From assembly GCA_029934735.1 (NCBI GenBank), contig JAOZLR010000198.1, positions 1-5,257 on the forward strand: a stretch of DNA of 5,257 nt, written 5' to 3'. The translations under genes and the position numbers were made by a program. Below are positions 1 through 5,257 of the stretch, piece by piece. Under the pieces are notes generated by a model. The model made no database searches, was not told the origin of the DNA, and worked only from the letters and a program-made list of their open reading frames with translations. The stretch is from Bacteroidales bacterium (GTDB lineage: Bacteria; Bacteroidota; Bacteroidia; Bacteroidales; JAADJA01). Positions within the stretch are counted from its first letter, which is position 1. The number at the start of each line of letters is the position of its first letter.

Positions 1-2
1 AT

Positions 3-1175
3 CCTCAAAATAGATTCAGGTCGGTTCATATTGCCGGGACAAATGGAAAAGGCTCAGTTTCACACTTCATCGCATCTGTTTTACAATCATCAGGTTTAAA
101 GGTTGGCCTATACACATCTCCTCATTTGAAAGATTTCAGAGAAAGGATAAAAGTAAACGGGGAAAAAATTCCCAAAAAATATGTTACCGATTTTGTAAAT
201 AGCCATAAAGAAAAATTCAGTACAATAAAGCCATCATTTTTTGAATATACTTTTGGGATGGCCATAAAATATTTTTCGGATGAAAAAGTTGATATTGCAA
301 TAATGGAAACCGGAATGGGTGGCAGGCTGGATTCAACAAATGTTGTGAATTCAATTGTTTCGGTTATAACGAATATCGGTTTTGACCATACACAATTCCT
401 TGGCGATACACTTCAAAAAATCGCAATAGAAAAAGCAGGTATTATAAAACCGGGAATACCTGTTGTAATAGGTCAAACACAAAAGGAAACAGAAAGCATT
501 TTCGTAGATTTTGCGAATAAGAATGATTCATCAATCCTGTTTGCAGATCAAAATTTCACTATACTCAATTGTATCACAGATTACGACAGCTCTCCAGAGT
601 TGATTCTGGATATATTATCAGTAAAAAATAAAAATGTTACAGGATTAATATCCGGATTGGCTGGCTTTTATCAACAAAAAAATATCGTTACGGCATTTCA
701 AACTATTGAGATTCTAAAAAGCTTAGAGTTTACTATTTCTGAACATAATATTAAAGATGGTTTTCGTAATGTTGTAAAACAAACAGGAATAACCGGCAGA
801 TGGCAGGTCCTCAATAAAACACCTCTAACCATTTGCGACACAGGCCATAATATTGATGGCATTAAAGAAATAATCTCTCAAATCAACAAAACTCCGCATA
901 ACAAACTTCACTTTGTAATTGGATTGGTTAATGATAAAGATATTGACAGAATATTAGAGCTTTTTCCGAAGAAGGCTAACTATTACTTTTGCAAGGCCAG
1001 GATACCAAGAGCACTTGATCAGGAAATGCTTAAAAGAAAAGCCCGGCAATATGAATTACCGGGCAAATCATTTATTTCAGTTTCTAAAGCTTATGCAAGT
1101 GCGATTTTAAATGCAAATGCTGATGACCTTATATTTATAGGTGGCAGCACTTTTGTCGTTGCAGAAGTCCTCTAA
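3..1175 (+). CDS. folC: Bifunctional folylpolyglutamate synthase / dihydrofolate synthase, 5'-truncated by window edge
   Basis: FolC joins glutamate to dihydropteroate and/or adds further glutamates to reduced folates, using ATP in the cytoplasm. The reading frame is open to the left edge with no stop, so the gene begins outside the window; 390 residues are present. The visible N-terminus holds the P-loop HIAGTNGKGSV (fragment residues 9-19), then VGLYTSPHL and DFRERIKVNG. After these come GMGGRLDSTN (104-113), the IGFDHTQFLGDTL segment, and EKAGIIKPG, which carries the lysine that is carbamylated in this family. The C-terminal Mur-ligase-like domain contains GRWQV (265-269) and DTGHN (279-283, usually DxAHN), and the protein ends in a GGSTFVVAEVL tail. 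FolC proteins are about 420-430 residues, so roughly 40 are missing. A TTG at 126 is in frame but lies after the P-loop and is not the start. The gene converges on the TonB-domain gene with a one-base gap. The family is certain; whether it has both activities cannot be judged. Confidence 0.96.
   Translation, partial: PQNRFRSVHIAGTNGKGSVSHFIASVLQSSGLKVGLYTSPHLKDFRERIKVNGEKIPKKYVTDFVNSHKEKFSTIKPSFFEYTFGMAIKYFSDEKVDIAIMETGMGGRLDSTNVVNSIVSVITNIGFDHTQFLGDTLQKIAIEKAGIIKPGIPVVIGQTQKETESIFVDFANKNDSSILFADQNFTILNCITDYDSSPELILDILSVKNKNVTGLISGLAGFYQQKNIVTAFQTIEILKSLEFTISEHNIKDGFRNVVKQTGITGRWQVLNKTPLTICDTGHNIDGIKEIISQINKTPHNKLHFVIGLVNDKDIDRILELFPKKANYYFCKARIPRALDQEMLKRKARQYELPGKSFISVSKAYASAILNANADDLIFIGGSTFVVAEVL
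1032..1064 (-). terminator. Rho-independent terminator for the TonB-domain gene, inside folC
   Basis: Read on the minus strand, GCCCGG (1064-1059) and CCGGGC (1046-1041) form a perfect 6-bp G+C stem around a 12-base interval. That interval can add three A-T pairs after one mismatch, leaving a 4-base loop. The stem is followed at once by TTTTCTTTTA (1040-1031). This is a textbook intrinsic terminator for minus-strand transcription. It lies about 113 bases past the stop of the convergent TonB-domain gene and inside the folC coding sequence. On the + strand the hairpin has only a weak T-rich tail (AAATCATTTATTTC), so it should stop folC mRNA poorly. The structure is seen in the sequence; termination is inferred. 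Confidence 0.7.
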
Positions 1176-1176
1176 T

Positions 1177-1875
1177 TTAGTTTTGCAATTTAAAATTTAC
1201 AGGAAACCTTACCCAAACGGAAACAGGTTTACCTTCATATTCAGCAGGCTTGAACTTTACTTTTTTAACAGTAGCAATTGCTGCATCATCAAGTTCAGGA
1301 ATACTCTTTACAGTCTTGGTCTCATTCACTTTTCCATCTTTTCCAATATGGATAAGCAACACAACCTGGCCTTCTATTCCCATCTTTCTTGCCGCCTCAG
1401 GATAAATGAGCTTTGCACTTGCCTTCAGTTTGGGAGGCTTGTCATATTTCGACGGTTTCACATCTATTCTGAGCTTAACCTGCATTAACGACGTTATGGG
1501 AACAAAACCCCACACACCATTATATTTAATAGCCCACATTTGTTCACGAGCCAGCATCTTGTAACTTTTAACAATTGTGCCCTGAGGCAATGAACCAAGA
1601 GATTCGGAAGACACAGTTGGCTCTGAAAACAATTTAGTATCCATAACAATCTTTGCATCTTTTGCATCACTCACTTTAACTTCATACAAATCAAGAAAAT
1701 TATTCTCTAATGTTTCACTTTCACTGACGACATCAGTAGCATTAACTAAAACATCTGCCTTTGTTTCATCTTGTGCTACAAGTTCATCAGTATTTTGCGC
1801 ATTTACAGTTATTCCAATAAAAATCAGAATACCGGCTGCAAGCATTTTTCGGATTAAAGAGTTTAAAAATTTCAT
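1177..1875 (-). CDS. Exported SH3-like / TonB C-terminal domain protein (TonB family)
   Basis: TonB C-terminal domains contact the TonB box of outer-membrane receptors. This 232-residue protein starts at ATG 1875; a GTG directly before it at 1878 is less likely. Residues 1-27 form a secretion signal: basic MKFLNSLIRK, a hydrophobic stretch, then NAQ as a probable cleavage site. An acidic low-complexity stretch follows to about 65. Residues about 75-131 look like a bacterial SH3 domain (LFSEPTVSSESLGSLPQGT ... MWAIKYNGVWGFVP). From about 147 to the end is a TonB_C domain: YPEAARKMGIEGQV, IGKDGKV, ELDDAAIATVKKVKFKPA and VWVRFPVNFKL. The proline-rich periplasm-spanning linker of classical TonB is absent, and the signal looks cleavable rather than a lasting membrane anchor. 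It is therefore probably not the main energy transducer. No ExbB or ExbD gene lies beside it. Domain calls are strong; the role is open, with envelope or periplasmic scaffold as the main alternative. Confidence 0.88.
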   Translation of the reverse strand: MKFLNSLIRKMLAAGILIFIGITVNAQNTDELVAQDETKADVLVNATDVVSESETLENNFLDLYEVKVSDAKDAKIVMDTKLFSEPTVSSESLGSLPQGTIVKSYKMLAREQMWAIKYNGVWGFVPITSLMQVKLRIDVKPSKYDKPPKLKASAKLIYPEAARKMGIEGQVVLLIHIGKDGKVNETKTVKSIPELDDAAIATVKKVKFKPAEYEGKPVSVWVRFPVNFKLQN

Positions 1876-1878
1876 CAC

Positions 1879-2035
1879 TTCAAAATTTATTAATATTTAA
1901 TTTAAACTTATCGGTTTTTACGGCAAGTTCTGTATTTAGGTTTCAATTCTTTTTGAATTTATTATATTGTCATAAAATATTCAGTAACACTTTAATGATT
2001 TATACTATTTTTACACCCACAAAAACCAAATAGAG
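1879..2035. promoter_or_regulatory. Divergent intergenic region between the TonB-domain and glycosyltransferase genes
   Basis: These 157 very AT-rich bases separate two divergently transcribed genes and must hold promoters for both. For the + strand gene, TATTTTTA (2006-2013) matches 7 of 8 bases of the Bacteroidota -7 element TAnnTTTG and lies 22 bases before the ATG, but no good TTTG element is correctly spaced upstream. TTGTCA (1967-1972) with TTTAAT (1991-1996), spaced 18, is a weaker sigma70-like alternative. For the minus-strand gene I see TTG and TAAGTTTA fragments but no convincing pair. A small inverted repeat, AATTC-TTTTT-GAATT (1945-1959), is also present. That promoters lie here is inferred from gene layout; the exact elements are guesses. 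Confidence 0.35.
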
Positions 2036-3289
2036 ATGATTCAAGATATGTTAATCCTACTTAAAGGACTGAATAATGATTTACCTGTTTCTATCAAACT
2101 TACTGATACCGGCATACTTTCCCGAGTCACAGAGATTGCTGACAAAATATTAGAAACTGCGCCTCTTTCTGTTGAGATAGAGGACATTGAAGAGTTATTA
2201 TCTGAACAGAAAGATGATTTTTCATTGATTATACACCTTGCAGTTAAACTTGCCAAATCAAAAAAAACAATTCAAGCAATTAGCGAGAAGGTGCATTTGT
2301 CAATAATTTTTGCAATTTATAAAGAGCACCAACGCATACTTACTGCTGAAGACCATCCTAATGGCGAAGATTTTCTTCATCAGAAAATTGAACAGATTAA
2401 CTGGCTTTTTGAAGGCAAAACGAATTTTTCGTGGGATATGTATGTAGTGGATGACGGATGTCCTGATAACAGTGGGACAATTGCACAAAAAATTTTAAAT
2501 GAACGATATAAAAAAAATAATGTAAAAGTCCTATTTCTGGAAGATGCTATTGAAAAAAAGGTGTCTGTAGTCAAAGAATTAAGAAATGTGGACGAGAGTC
2601 GAAAAGGAGGCTCAATTGAATTTGGAATATGGACTGCCACGCAGATAGAAGTACCAAATCACATTGTTTTATACACTGATGCCGATCTTTCTATTCACCT
2701 TGGACAGGCTGGTCTGTTAATAGATTCAATAATTAATGAAGGAAAGAATGCAGCAATAGGATCCAGATGGAAAGATACTTCTGTTTTCTTACAGCCGGGA
2801 AGAACTAATCCTGAAGAAAAACTATTTATCTATCTGTGGAAAAGGCTGATACCCCAAATAAACTATATTGCAGATACACAGTGTGGTTTTAACGCTTTTA
2901 CTGCAGAAAATGCAAGAAAAATACTTCCCGGAACAATTGCCAAACAGTTTGCCTTTGACATTGAATTGCTCTTAAAGACTGAAATATTCAAGCATAACTC
3001 CATTAGCGAAGTTGCAATAGCAGGTGTCAAAAGTGCAAAAGCGTTAACAACTGATGATTTGCGATCTTACCTTGATATGCTGAAAATGGTTGCTAATTTA
3101 TATTTTAAATATATCCCTGAAAATGACGAAGGTGATGAGTTTGCCGGGTTTATCGAAAATCTAACCAAAGATGACTGGGAAAAACTTGCAGAGAACATAC
3201 CCGAGCCAATTAAAGATGGCAATCCATATGAGTTTAAGGTCTATAATGGCATAAAAGTTTCTGATTTAAAAATAATTCTGAATAAGTAA
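2036..3289 (+). CDS. Family 2-type glycosyltransferase (GT-A fold), soluble, with N- and C-terminal extensions
   Basis: This 417-residue protein transfers a sugar from a nucleotide-activated donor; donor and acceptor cannot be told from the sequence. The GT-A domain spans roughly 86-335. It opens with the strand LSIIFAIYKE (88-97), then VVDDGCPDNSG (137-147, the nucleotide-binding Asp-Asp-Gly motif), RKGGSIEFGIW (189-199), the DxD-type metal/sugar-phosphate motif TDADLS (214-219), and IGSRW (241-245). DTQCGFNAF (280-288) and FAFDIELLL (305-313) follow, as in dolichol- or undecaprenyl-phosphate glycosyltransferases of the DPM1/GtrB type. Unlike many of those, it has no transmembrane helices. 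About 85 mostly helical residues precede the domain and about 80 follow it, and both are unassigned to me. The start is ATG 2036; the second ATG at 2048 would remove only four residues. No Shine-Dalgarno is visible. It is divergent from the TonB-domain gene and converges on aroA with a 6-base gap. Confidence 0.85.
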   Translation: MIQDMLILLKGLNNDLPVSIKLTDTGILSRVTEIADKILETAPLSVEIEDIEELLSEQKDDFSLIIHLAVKLAKSKKTIQAISEKVHLSIIFAIYKEHQRILTAEDHPNGEDFLHQKIEQINWLFEGKTNFSWDMYVVDDGCPDNSGTIAQKILNERYKKNNVKVLFLEDAIEKKVSVVKELRNVDESRKGGSIEFGIWTATQIEVPNHIVLYTDADLSIHLGQAGLLIDSIINEGKNAAIGSRWKDTSVFLQPGRTNPEEKLFIYLWKRLIPQINYIADTQCGFNAFTAENARKILPGTIAKQFAFDIELLLKTEIFKHNSISEVAIAGVKSAKALTTDDLRSYLDMLKMVANLYFKYIPENDEGDEFAGFIENLTKDDWEKLAENIPEPIKDGNPYEFKVYNGIKVSDLKIILNK

Positions 3290-3295
3290 CTGTAG

Positions 3296-4519
3296 TTAAA
3301 TACCCGCCAATACATTCATATCTTTGAAAAAAGCCGGATATGATTTTTCAACAACCTCTTTATTATTGATAATAATCTCTGTATCCGAAACAAGATTTAT
3401 CACGCCGGCAGCCATTGCTATCCGGTGATCTCCACTTGAATCAATCTCGGCTCCTTTGATCTTTGCACCGAATACTTTCATATAATCTTCCGAAAGCTCA
3501 ATTCGTACTCCAATTTTCTCAAACTCTTTCTTCAAGGCTATTGCTCTGTCGCTCTCTTTATACTTTAGACGTGATACTCCCTTTATAACGGATATGCCAT
3601 TGCAGGCAGCAGCAAGACAAACAAGCGGAGGAAATAAATCGGGACTGTCTGTAGCATCAAATTCAAAGGGATTCAAATTGTTCTTTTTAACAATAACAGA
3701 ATTATCATTGATAATAACATCCGCACCGGAGTTTCTTAACACATCAATAATCCTTTTATCAGCCTGTTTTGAGTTGTAAGCAAGGTTTAAAACTTCTACC
3801 TCTCCAGAAATTGCACCCGCAACCAATAAAAAGGCGGCACCACTCCAGTCCCCTTCAATAACATATTCCGTTGGTTTGTATTTTTGATTTCCTTTTATAA
3901 AAAAAGTTTGATAATTGTCATTAACTATCTCAACGCCAAAATGCTTTACGATATCAAGAGACATTTCAATATAAGGTTTGCTTTTTAGATTGAGGACTTT
4001 GATTTCAGTATCTCCATCGGCAAGGGGCAGAGCAATTAGCAATCCCGTCAGAACCTGTGAAGACAAAGAGCAGTCAATTTCAATTTTTCCCGGCTTAACG
4101 GGACCCAGAATCTTGATCGGCAGAAAATTATTTACTGTTTCTATCCTAACACCAAGTTGTTCTAAAGCATCAGCAATAATACTTACCGGACGGTTTAGGA
4201 GAGAGCCTTTCCCTTTTAAGATCACCTCTTTATCGCTTAATGCTAAAATCGGGCTTAGCATCCTGACCGCAAGCCCAGATTCTCCCACACAAAAACTGTT
4301 TTTCCGGATATTTAATCCGTTTGATTCAATGATCAGATTGCGTTTTTCTTCCCTGACTGAGGCTCCAAGTTGTTGGACTATTCCCTTAACGGCAAGAGTA
4401 TCATCACACCAGGAAATATTCCTCAGGACAGTCCTTCCCTTTGTCAAAGCAGCAATAATCATTGCCCTTTGCAGATAGCTTTTTGATGCAGGAGCAAATA
4501 TTTTACTTTTCCGAATCAT
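3296..4519 (-). CDS. aroA: 3-phosphoshikimate 1-carboxyvinyltransferase (EPSP synthase)
   Basis: AroA adds the enolpyruvyl group of PEP to shikimate-3-phosphate, the sixth step of the shikimate pathway, in the cytoplasm. Residues are numbered from the TTG at 4531 (411 aa); from ATG 4519, the start chosen here, the protein has 407. Conserved sites include PASKSYLQRA (14-23, with K17, S18 and R22), LLNRPVS (111-117), SSQVLTGLL (157-165), SKPYIEMSLDIVKHFGVEI (184-202), EGDWSGAAF (226-234), and catalytic D298 in DSPDLFPPL. KESDR (325-329, catalytic E326) and SGDHRIAMA (366-374) follow, then EKSYPAFF (395-402) near the C-terminus. Length is slightly under the usual 425-430, mainly at the N-terminus. 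The glycine loop reads GESGLAVRM (83-91) where E. coli has GNAGTAMRP, a notable change at the PEP/glyphosate site. The TTG at 4531 overlaps the upstream stop by four bases (TTGA); from the ATG the gap is 8 bases. Either way, co-transcription with the upstream CGGC gene is likely. Confidence 0.95.
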   Translation of the reverse strand: MIRKSKIFAPASKSYLQRAMIIAALTKGRTVLRNISWCDDTLAVKGIVQQLGASVREEKRNLIIESNGLNIRKNSFCVGESGLAVRMLSPILALSDKEVILKGKGSLLNRPVSIIADALEQLGVRIETVNNFLPIKILGPVKPGKIEIDCSLSSQVLTGLLIALPLADGDTEIKVLNLKSKPYIEMSLDIVKHFGVEIVNDNYQTFFIKGNQKYKPTEYVIEGDWSGAAFLLVAGAISGEVEVLNLAYNSKQADKRIIDVLRNSGADVIINDNSVIVKKNNLNPFEFDATDSPDLFPPLVCLAAACNGISVIKGVSRLKYKESDRAIALKKEFEKIGVRIELSEDYMKVFGAKIKGAEIDSSGDHRIAMAAGVINLVSDTEIIINNKEVVEKSYPAFFKDMNVLAGI

Positions 4520-4527
4520 TACAGATT

Positions 4528-4977
4528 TCAATTATAAGCAAGCCTTGTCTTCTCATCACACATTGTCGGCTCCAACAGCTCATTCCATTCTGAGGCTTTC
4601 CATGTTTCCAGTTTTGTGTGAGTTATCAGATACTTTTCAGGAATAGGATGTGTTCCGACCACTACTTTCATTCCATATTTCTCCCTGATAAACTCTTTAA
4701 AATGATTTATATAAGGGCAAGGTGGATATCCCACAATGAACCCCGTGGCAAAATGAACTACATCAGCGCCATTTTTCTTCATCTCTTCCGGGGCATATTC
4801 AATATTACCTCCCGGACATCCACCACATGATGTATAACCAACTAGCTCTACATCTTCGTTGTCTTTATAAATATTGAACGCTCCTTCCCTTTTTTGAAGA
4901 GCCCTGAAACATTTTCCACCTGCGCAAGAACGATAGCGATCGCAAATGATAATCCCTATTTTTGTTTTCTTTTTCAT
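4528..4977 (-). CDS. CGGC domain-containing protein, putative metal-binding
   Basis: This small cytosolic protein of 149 residues belongs to the CGGC-domain family, which is cysteine- and histidine-rich and predicted to bind metal; no reaction is established for it to my knowledge. It opens with a hydrophobic strand, KIGIIICDRYRSCAGGKCF, giving C12, C18 and C23. The family signature SCGGCPGGN lies at 50-58 (C51, C54). ATGFIVGYPPCPY (77-89) carries C87, and VVVGTHPIP (105-113) carries H110. A further cysteine, C140, sits near the C-terminus. The pattern suggests a redox or metal centre. There is no signal peptide or transmembrane segment. The start is ATG 4977, with no strong Shine-Dalgarno. 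The gene is the likely first member of a two-gene unit with aroA, whose start overlaps or nearly touches its stop. A ThiS-type sulfur-carrier gene lies 113 bases upstream on the same strand. Confidence 0.88.
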   Translation of the reverse strand: MKKKTKIGIIICDRYRSCAGGKCFRALQKREGAFNIYKDNEDVELVGYTSCGGCPGGNIEYAPEEMKKNGADVVHFATGFIVGYPPCPYINHFKEFIREKYGMKVVVGTHPIPEKYLITHTKLETWKASEWNELLEPTMCDEKTRLAYN

Positions 4978-4992
4978 AATAAGCTACATTTA

Positions 4993-5030
4993 ATACAAAT
5001 TGTATATGAATCTATATATTTGACTAACAA
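4993..5030 (-). promoter_or_regulatory. Candidate promoter and palindromic operator of the CGGC-aroA unit
   Basis: On the minus strand TTG (5030-5028) is followed 21-23 bases later by TATACAATTTG (5006-4996). This resembles the Bacteroidota TTTG / TAnnTTTG promoter but has one extra base within the -7 element. Over the same place sits a perfect palindrome, ATACAA-A-TTGTAT (4993-5005), 15 bases before the ATG at 4977. A repressor bound there would cover the -7 region. The palindrome is directly visible; promoter and operator roles are inferred, and the strong AT bias makes chance possible. Confidence 0.3.
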
Positions 5031-5051
5031 TAAAACACTTCATGATTCACA

Positions 5052-5077
5052 TGTCGCAAAATCTGACGCAACAAATC
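5052..5077. repeat. Imperfect tandem repeat between the ThiS-type and CGGC genes
   Basis: TGTCGCAAAATC (5052-5063) is followed directly by TGACGCAACAAATC (5064-5077). The two units differ by one substitution and a two-base insertion. They lie in the 113-base spacer downstream of the ThiS-type stop and upstream of the CGGC gene. No protein or RNA is recognised in this spacer. They could be a pair of protein-binding sites or a chance duplication. Confidence 0.35.
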
Positions 5078-5090
5078 CCTGAAGGTCAGG

Positions 5091-5257
5091 TCATCCTCCG
5101 CTTATCAGATGAATAATGGCAACATCATCTCCATCTCTCACAATAGCACTATCCCTCTCATCTCTTTTTACAAGTTTGTCATTAATTTTCGTAACAAGAA
5201 ATTTAAAGGTAAAATTCTTTTTCTCTATCAACTGTTGTACAGTCATTTGGTCTGTAT
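5091..5257 (-). CDS. thiS: ThiS-type sulfur carrier protein (MoaD/ThiS family), 5'-truncated by window edge
   Basis: ThiS is a ubiquitin-fold carrier. Its C-terminal Gly-Gly is adenylated and turned into a thiocarboxylate that donates sulfur to the thiazole of thiamine. The frame runs in from the right edge and stops at TGA 5093-5091, giving 55 complete residues. These begin TDQMTVQQLIEKKNFTF, continue LVTKINDKLVKRDERD and VRDGDDVAIIHL, and end ISGG. The MTVQQL segment, the KIND/NG-type strand, the acidic GDDV turn and the terminal Ser-Gly-Gly fit ThiS well. An internal ATG at 5246 exists, but TDQ before it matches the usual sequence ahead of MTV, so the true start lies beyond the window, probably 10-15 codons upstream. 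A MoaD-like carrier for another pathway is the main alternative, since no thiG, thiF or thiH is visible here. A weak 5-bp hairpin, CCTGA-CCT-TCAGG, follows the stop without a T-tract. Confidence 0.85.
   Translation of the reverse strand, partial: TDQMTVQQLIEKKNFTFKFLVTKINDKLVKRDERDSAIVRDGDDVAIIHLISGG

Noticed and set aside
126..128. TTG as a start codon for folC
   Set aside because: The frame stays open to the left edge and encodes the FolC P-loop HIAGTNGKGSV before this point, so the gene begins outside the window.
1204..1230. AAACCT / AGGTTT inverted repeat just past folC as a folC terminator
   Set aside because: The stem is short, the interval is 15 bases, and no T-tract follows directly.
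1141..1488. 115-codon + strand open frame
   Set aside because: It lies opposite the TonB-domain gene, starts at GTG inside the end of folC, and its translation resembles no protein I know.
3361..3376. AT-only palindrome TATTAT-TG-ATAATA in aroA
   Set aside because: It is explained by Ile and Asn codons in AT-rich coding sequence and has no G+C stem.
4088..4103. TCCCG-GCTTAA-CGGGA hairpin in aroA
   Set aside because: No T-tract follows it on either strand in the direction of reading, and it lies mid-gene in codons for a normal AroA segment.
3978..4478. 166-codon + strand open frame
   Set aside because: It is antisense to conserved AroA motifs, and its Ser/Arg/Leu-rich translation is typical of a shadow frame.
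4936..4943. GCGATCGC, the HIP1 octamer of cyanobacteria
   Set aside because: It is a single copy inside coding sequence of a Bacteroidota-like genome, so chance is the simplest explanation.
4618..5082. Two + strand open frames of 70 and 62 codons opposite the CGGC gene and spacer
   Set aside because: Both mostly mirror the CGGC gene in antisense, lack recognisable domains and have no supporting start signals.
5078..5090. CCTGA-AGG-TCAGG hairpin after the ThiS-type stop as a terminator
   Set aside because: The stem is only 5 bp and no T-tract follows on the minus strand, so it is too weak to call.

Overview
The window suggests a member of the Bacteroidota, probably near the Bacteroidales/Marinilabiliales. 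The DNA is AT-rich (mid-30s % GC by eye), starts lack clear Shine-Dalgarno sequences, one secretory signal ends in the NAQ pattern common in this phylum, and the FolC, TonB-C and AroA proteins look like Bacteroidota versions. No tRNA, rRNA, CRISPR array, insertion sequence or phage gene was seen. Every stretch longer than about 160 bases is coding.

Layout from left to right. (1) folC on the + strand is cut at its 5' end by the window edge and ends at 1175. (2) A convergent minus-strand gene (1177-1875) encodes an exported protein with an SH3-like domain and a TonB C-terminal domain. It ends one base from folC, and a good intrinsic terminator facing its direction lies inside the folC coding sequence. 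(3) A roughly 160-base divergent intergenic region follows. (4) A + strand gene (2036-3289) encodes a soluble family-2-type glycosyltransferase with extra sequence at both ends. (5) Convergent to it, 6 bases away, is a minus-strand pair: aroA (EPSP synthase) preceded by a small CGGC-domain protein, overlapping or nearly touching it and so probably co-transcribed. (6) At the right edge is the 3' part of a minus-strand ThiS-type sulfur-carrier gene ending in Ser-Gly-Gly, followed by a 113-base spacer with a small perfect palindrome and an imperfect tandem repeat.

Functionally this is mostly ordinary core metabolism: folate polyglutamylation, the shikimate pathway and a sulfur carrier, mixed with a cell-envelope TonB-like protein and an unassigned glycosyltransferase. 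I see no defence system or mobile island. The points most worth a second look are the terminator embedded in folC, the SH3-TonB_C architecture without a proline-rich linker, the altered PEP-site loop in AroA, the extended glycosyltransferase, and the ThiS / CGGC / AroA neighbourhood.
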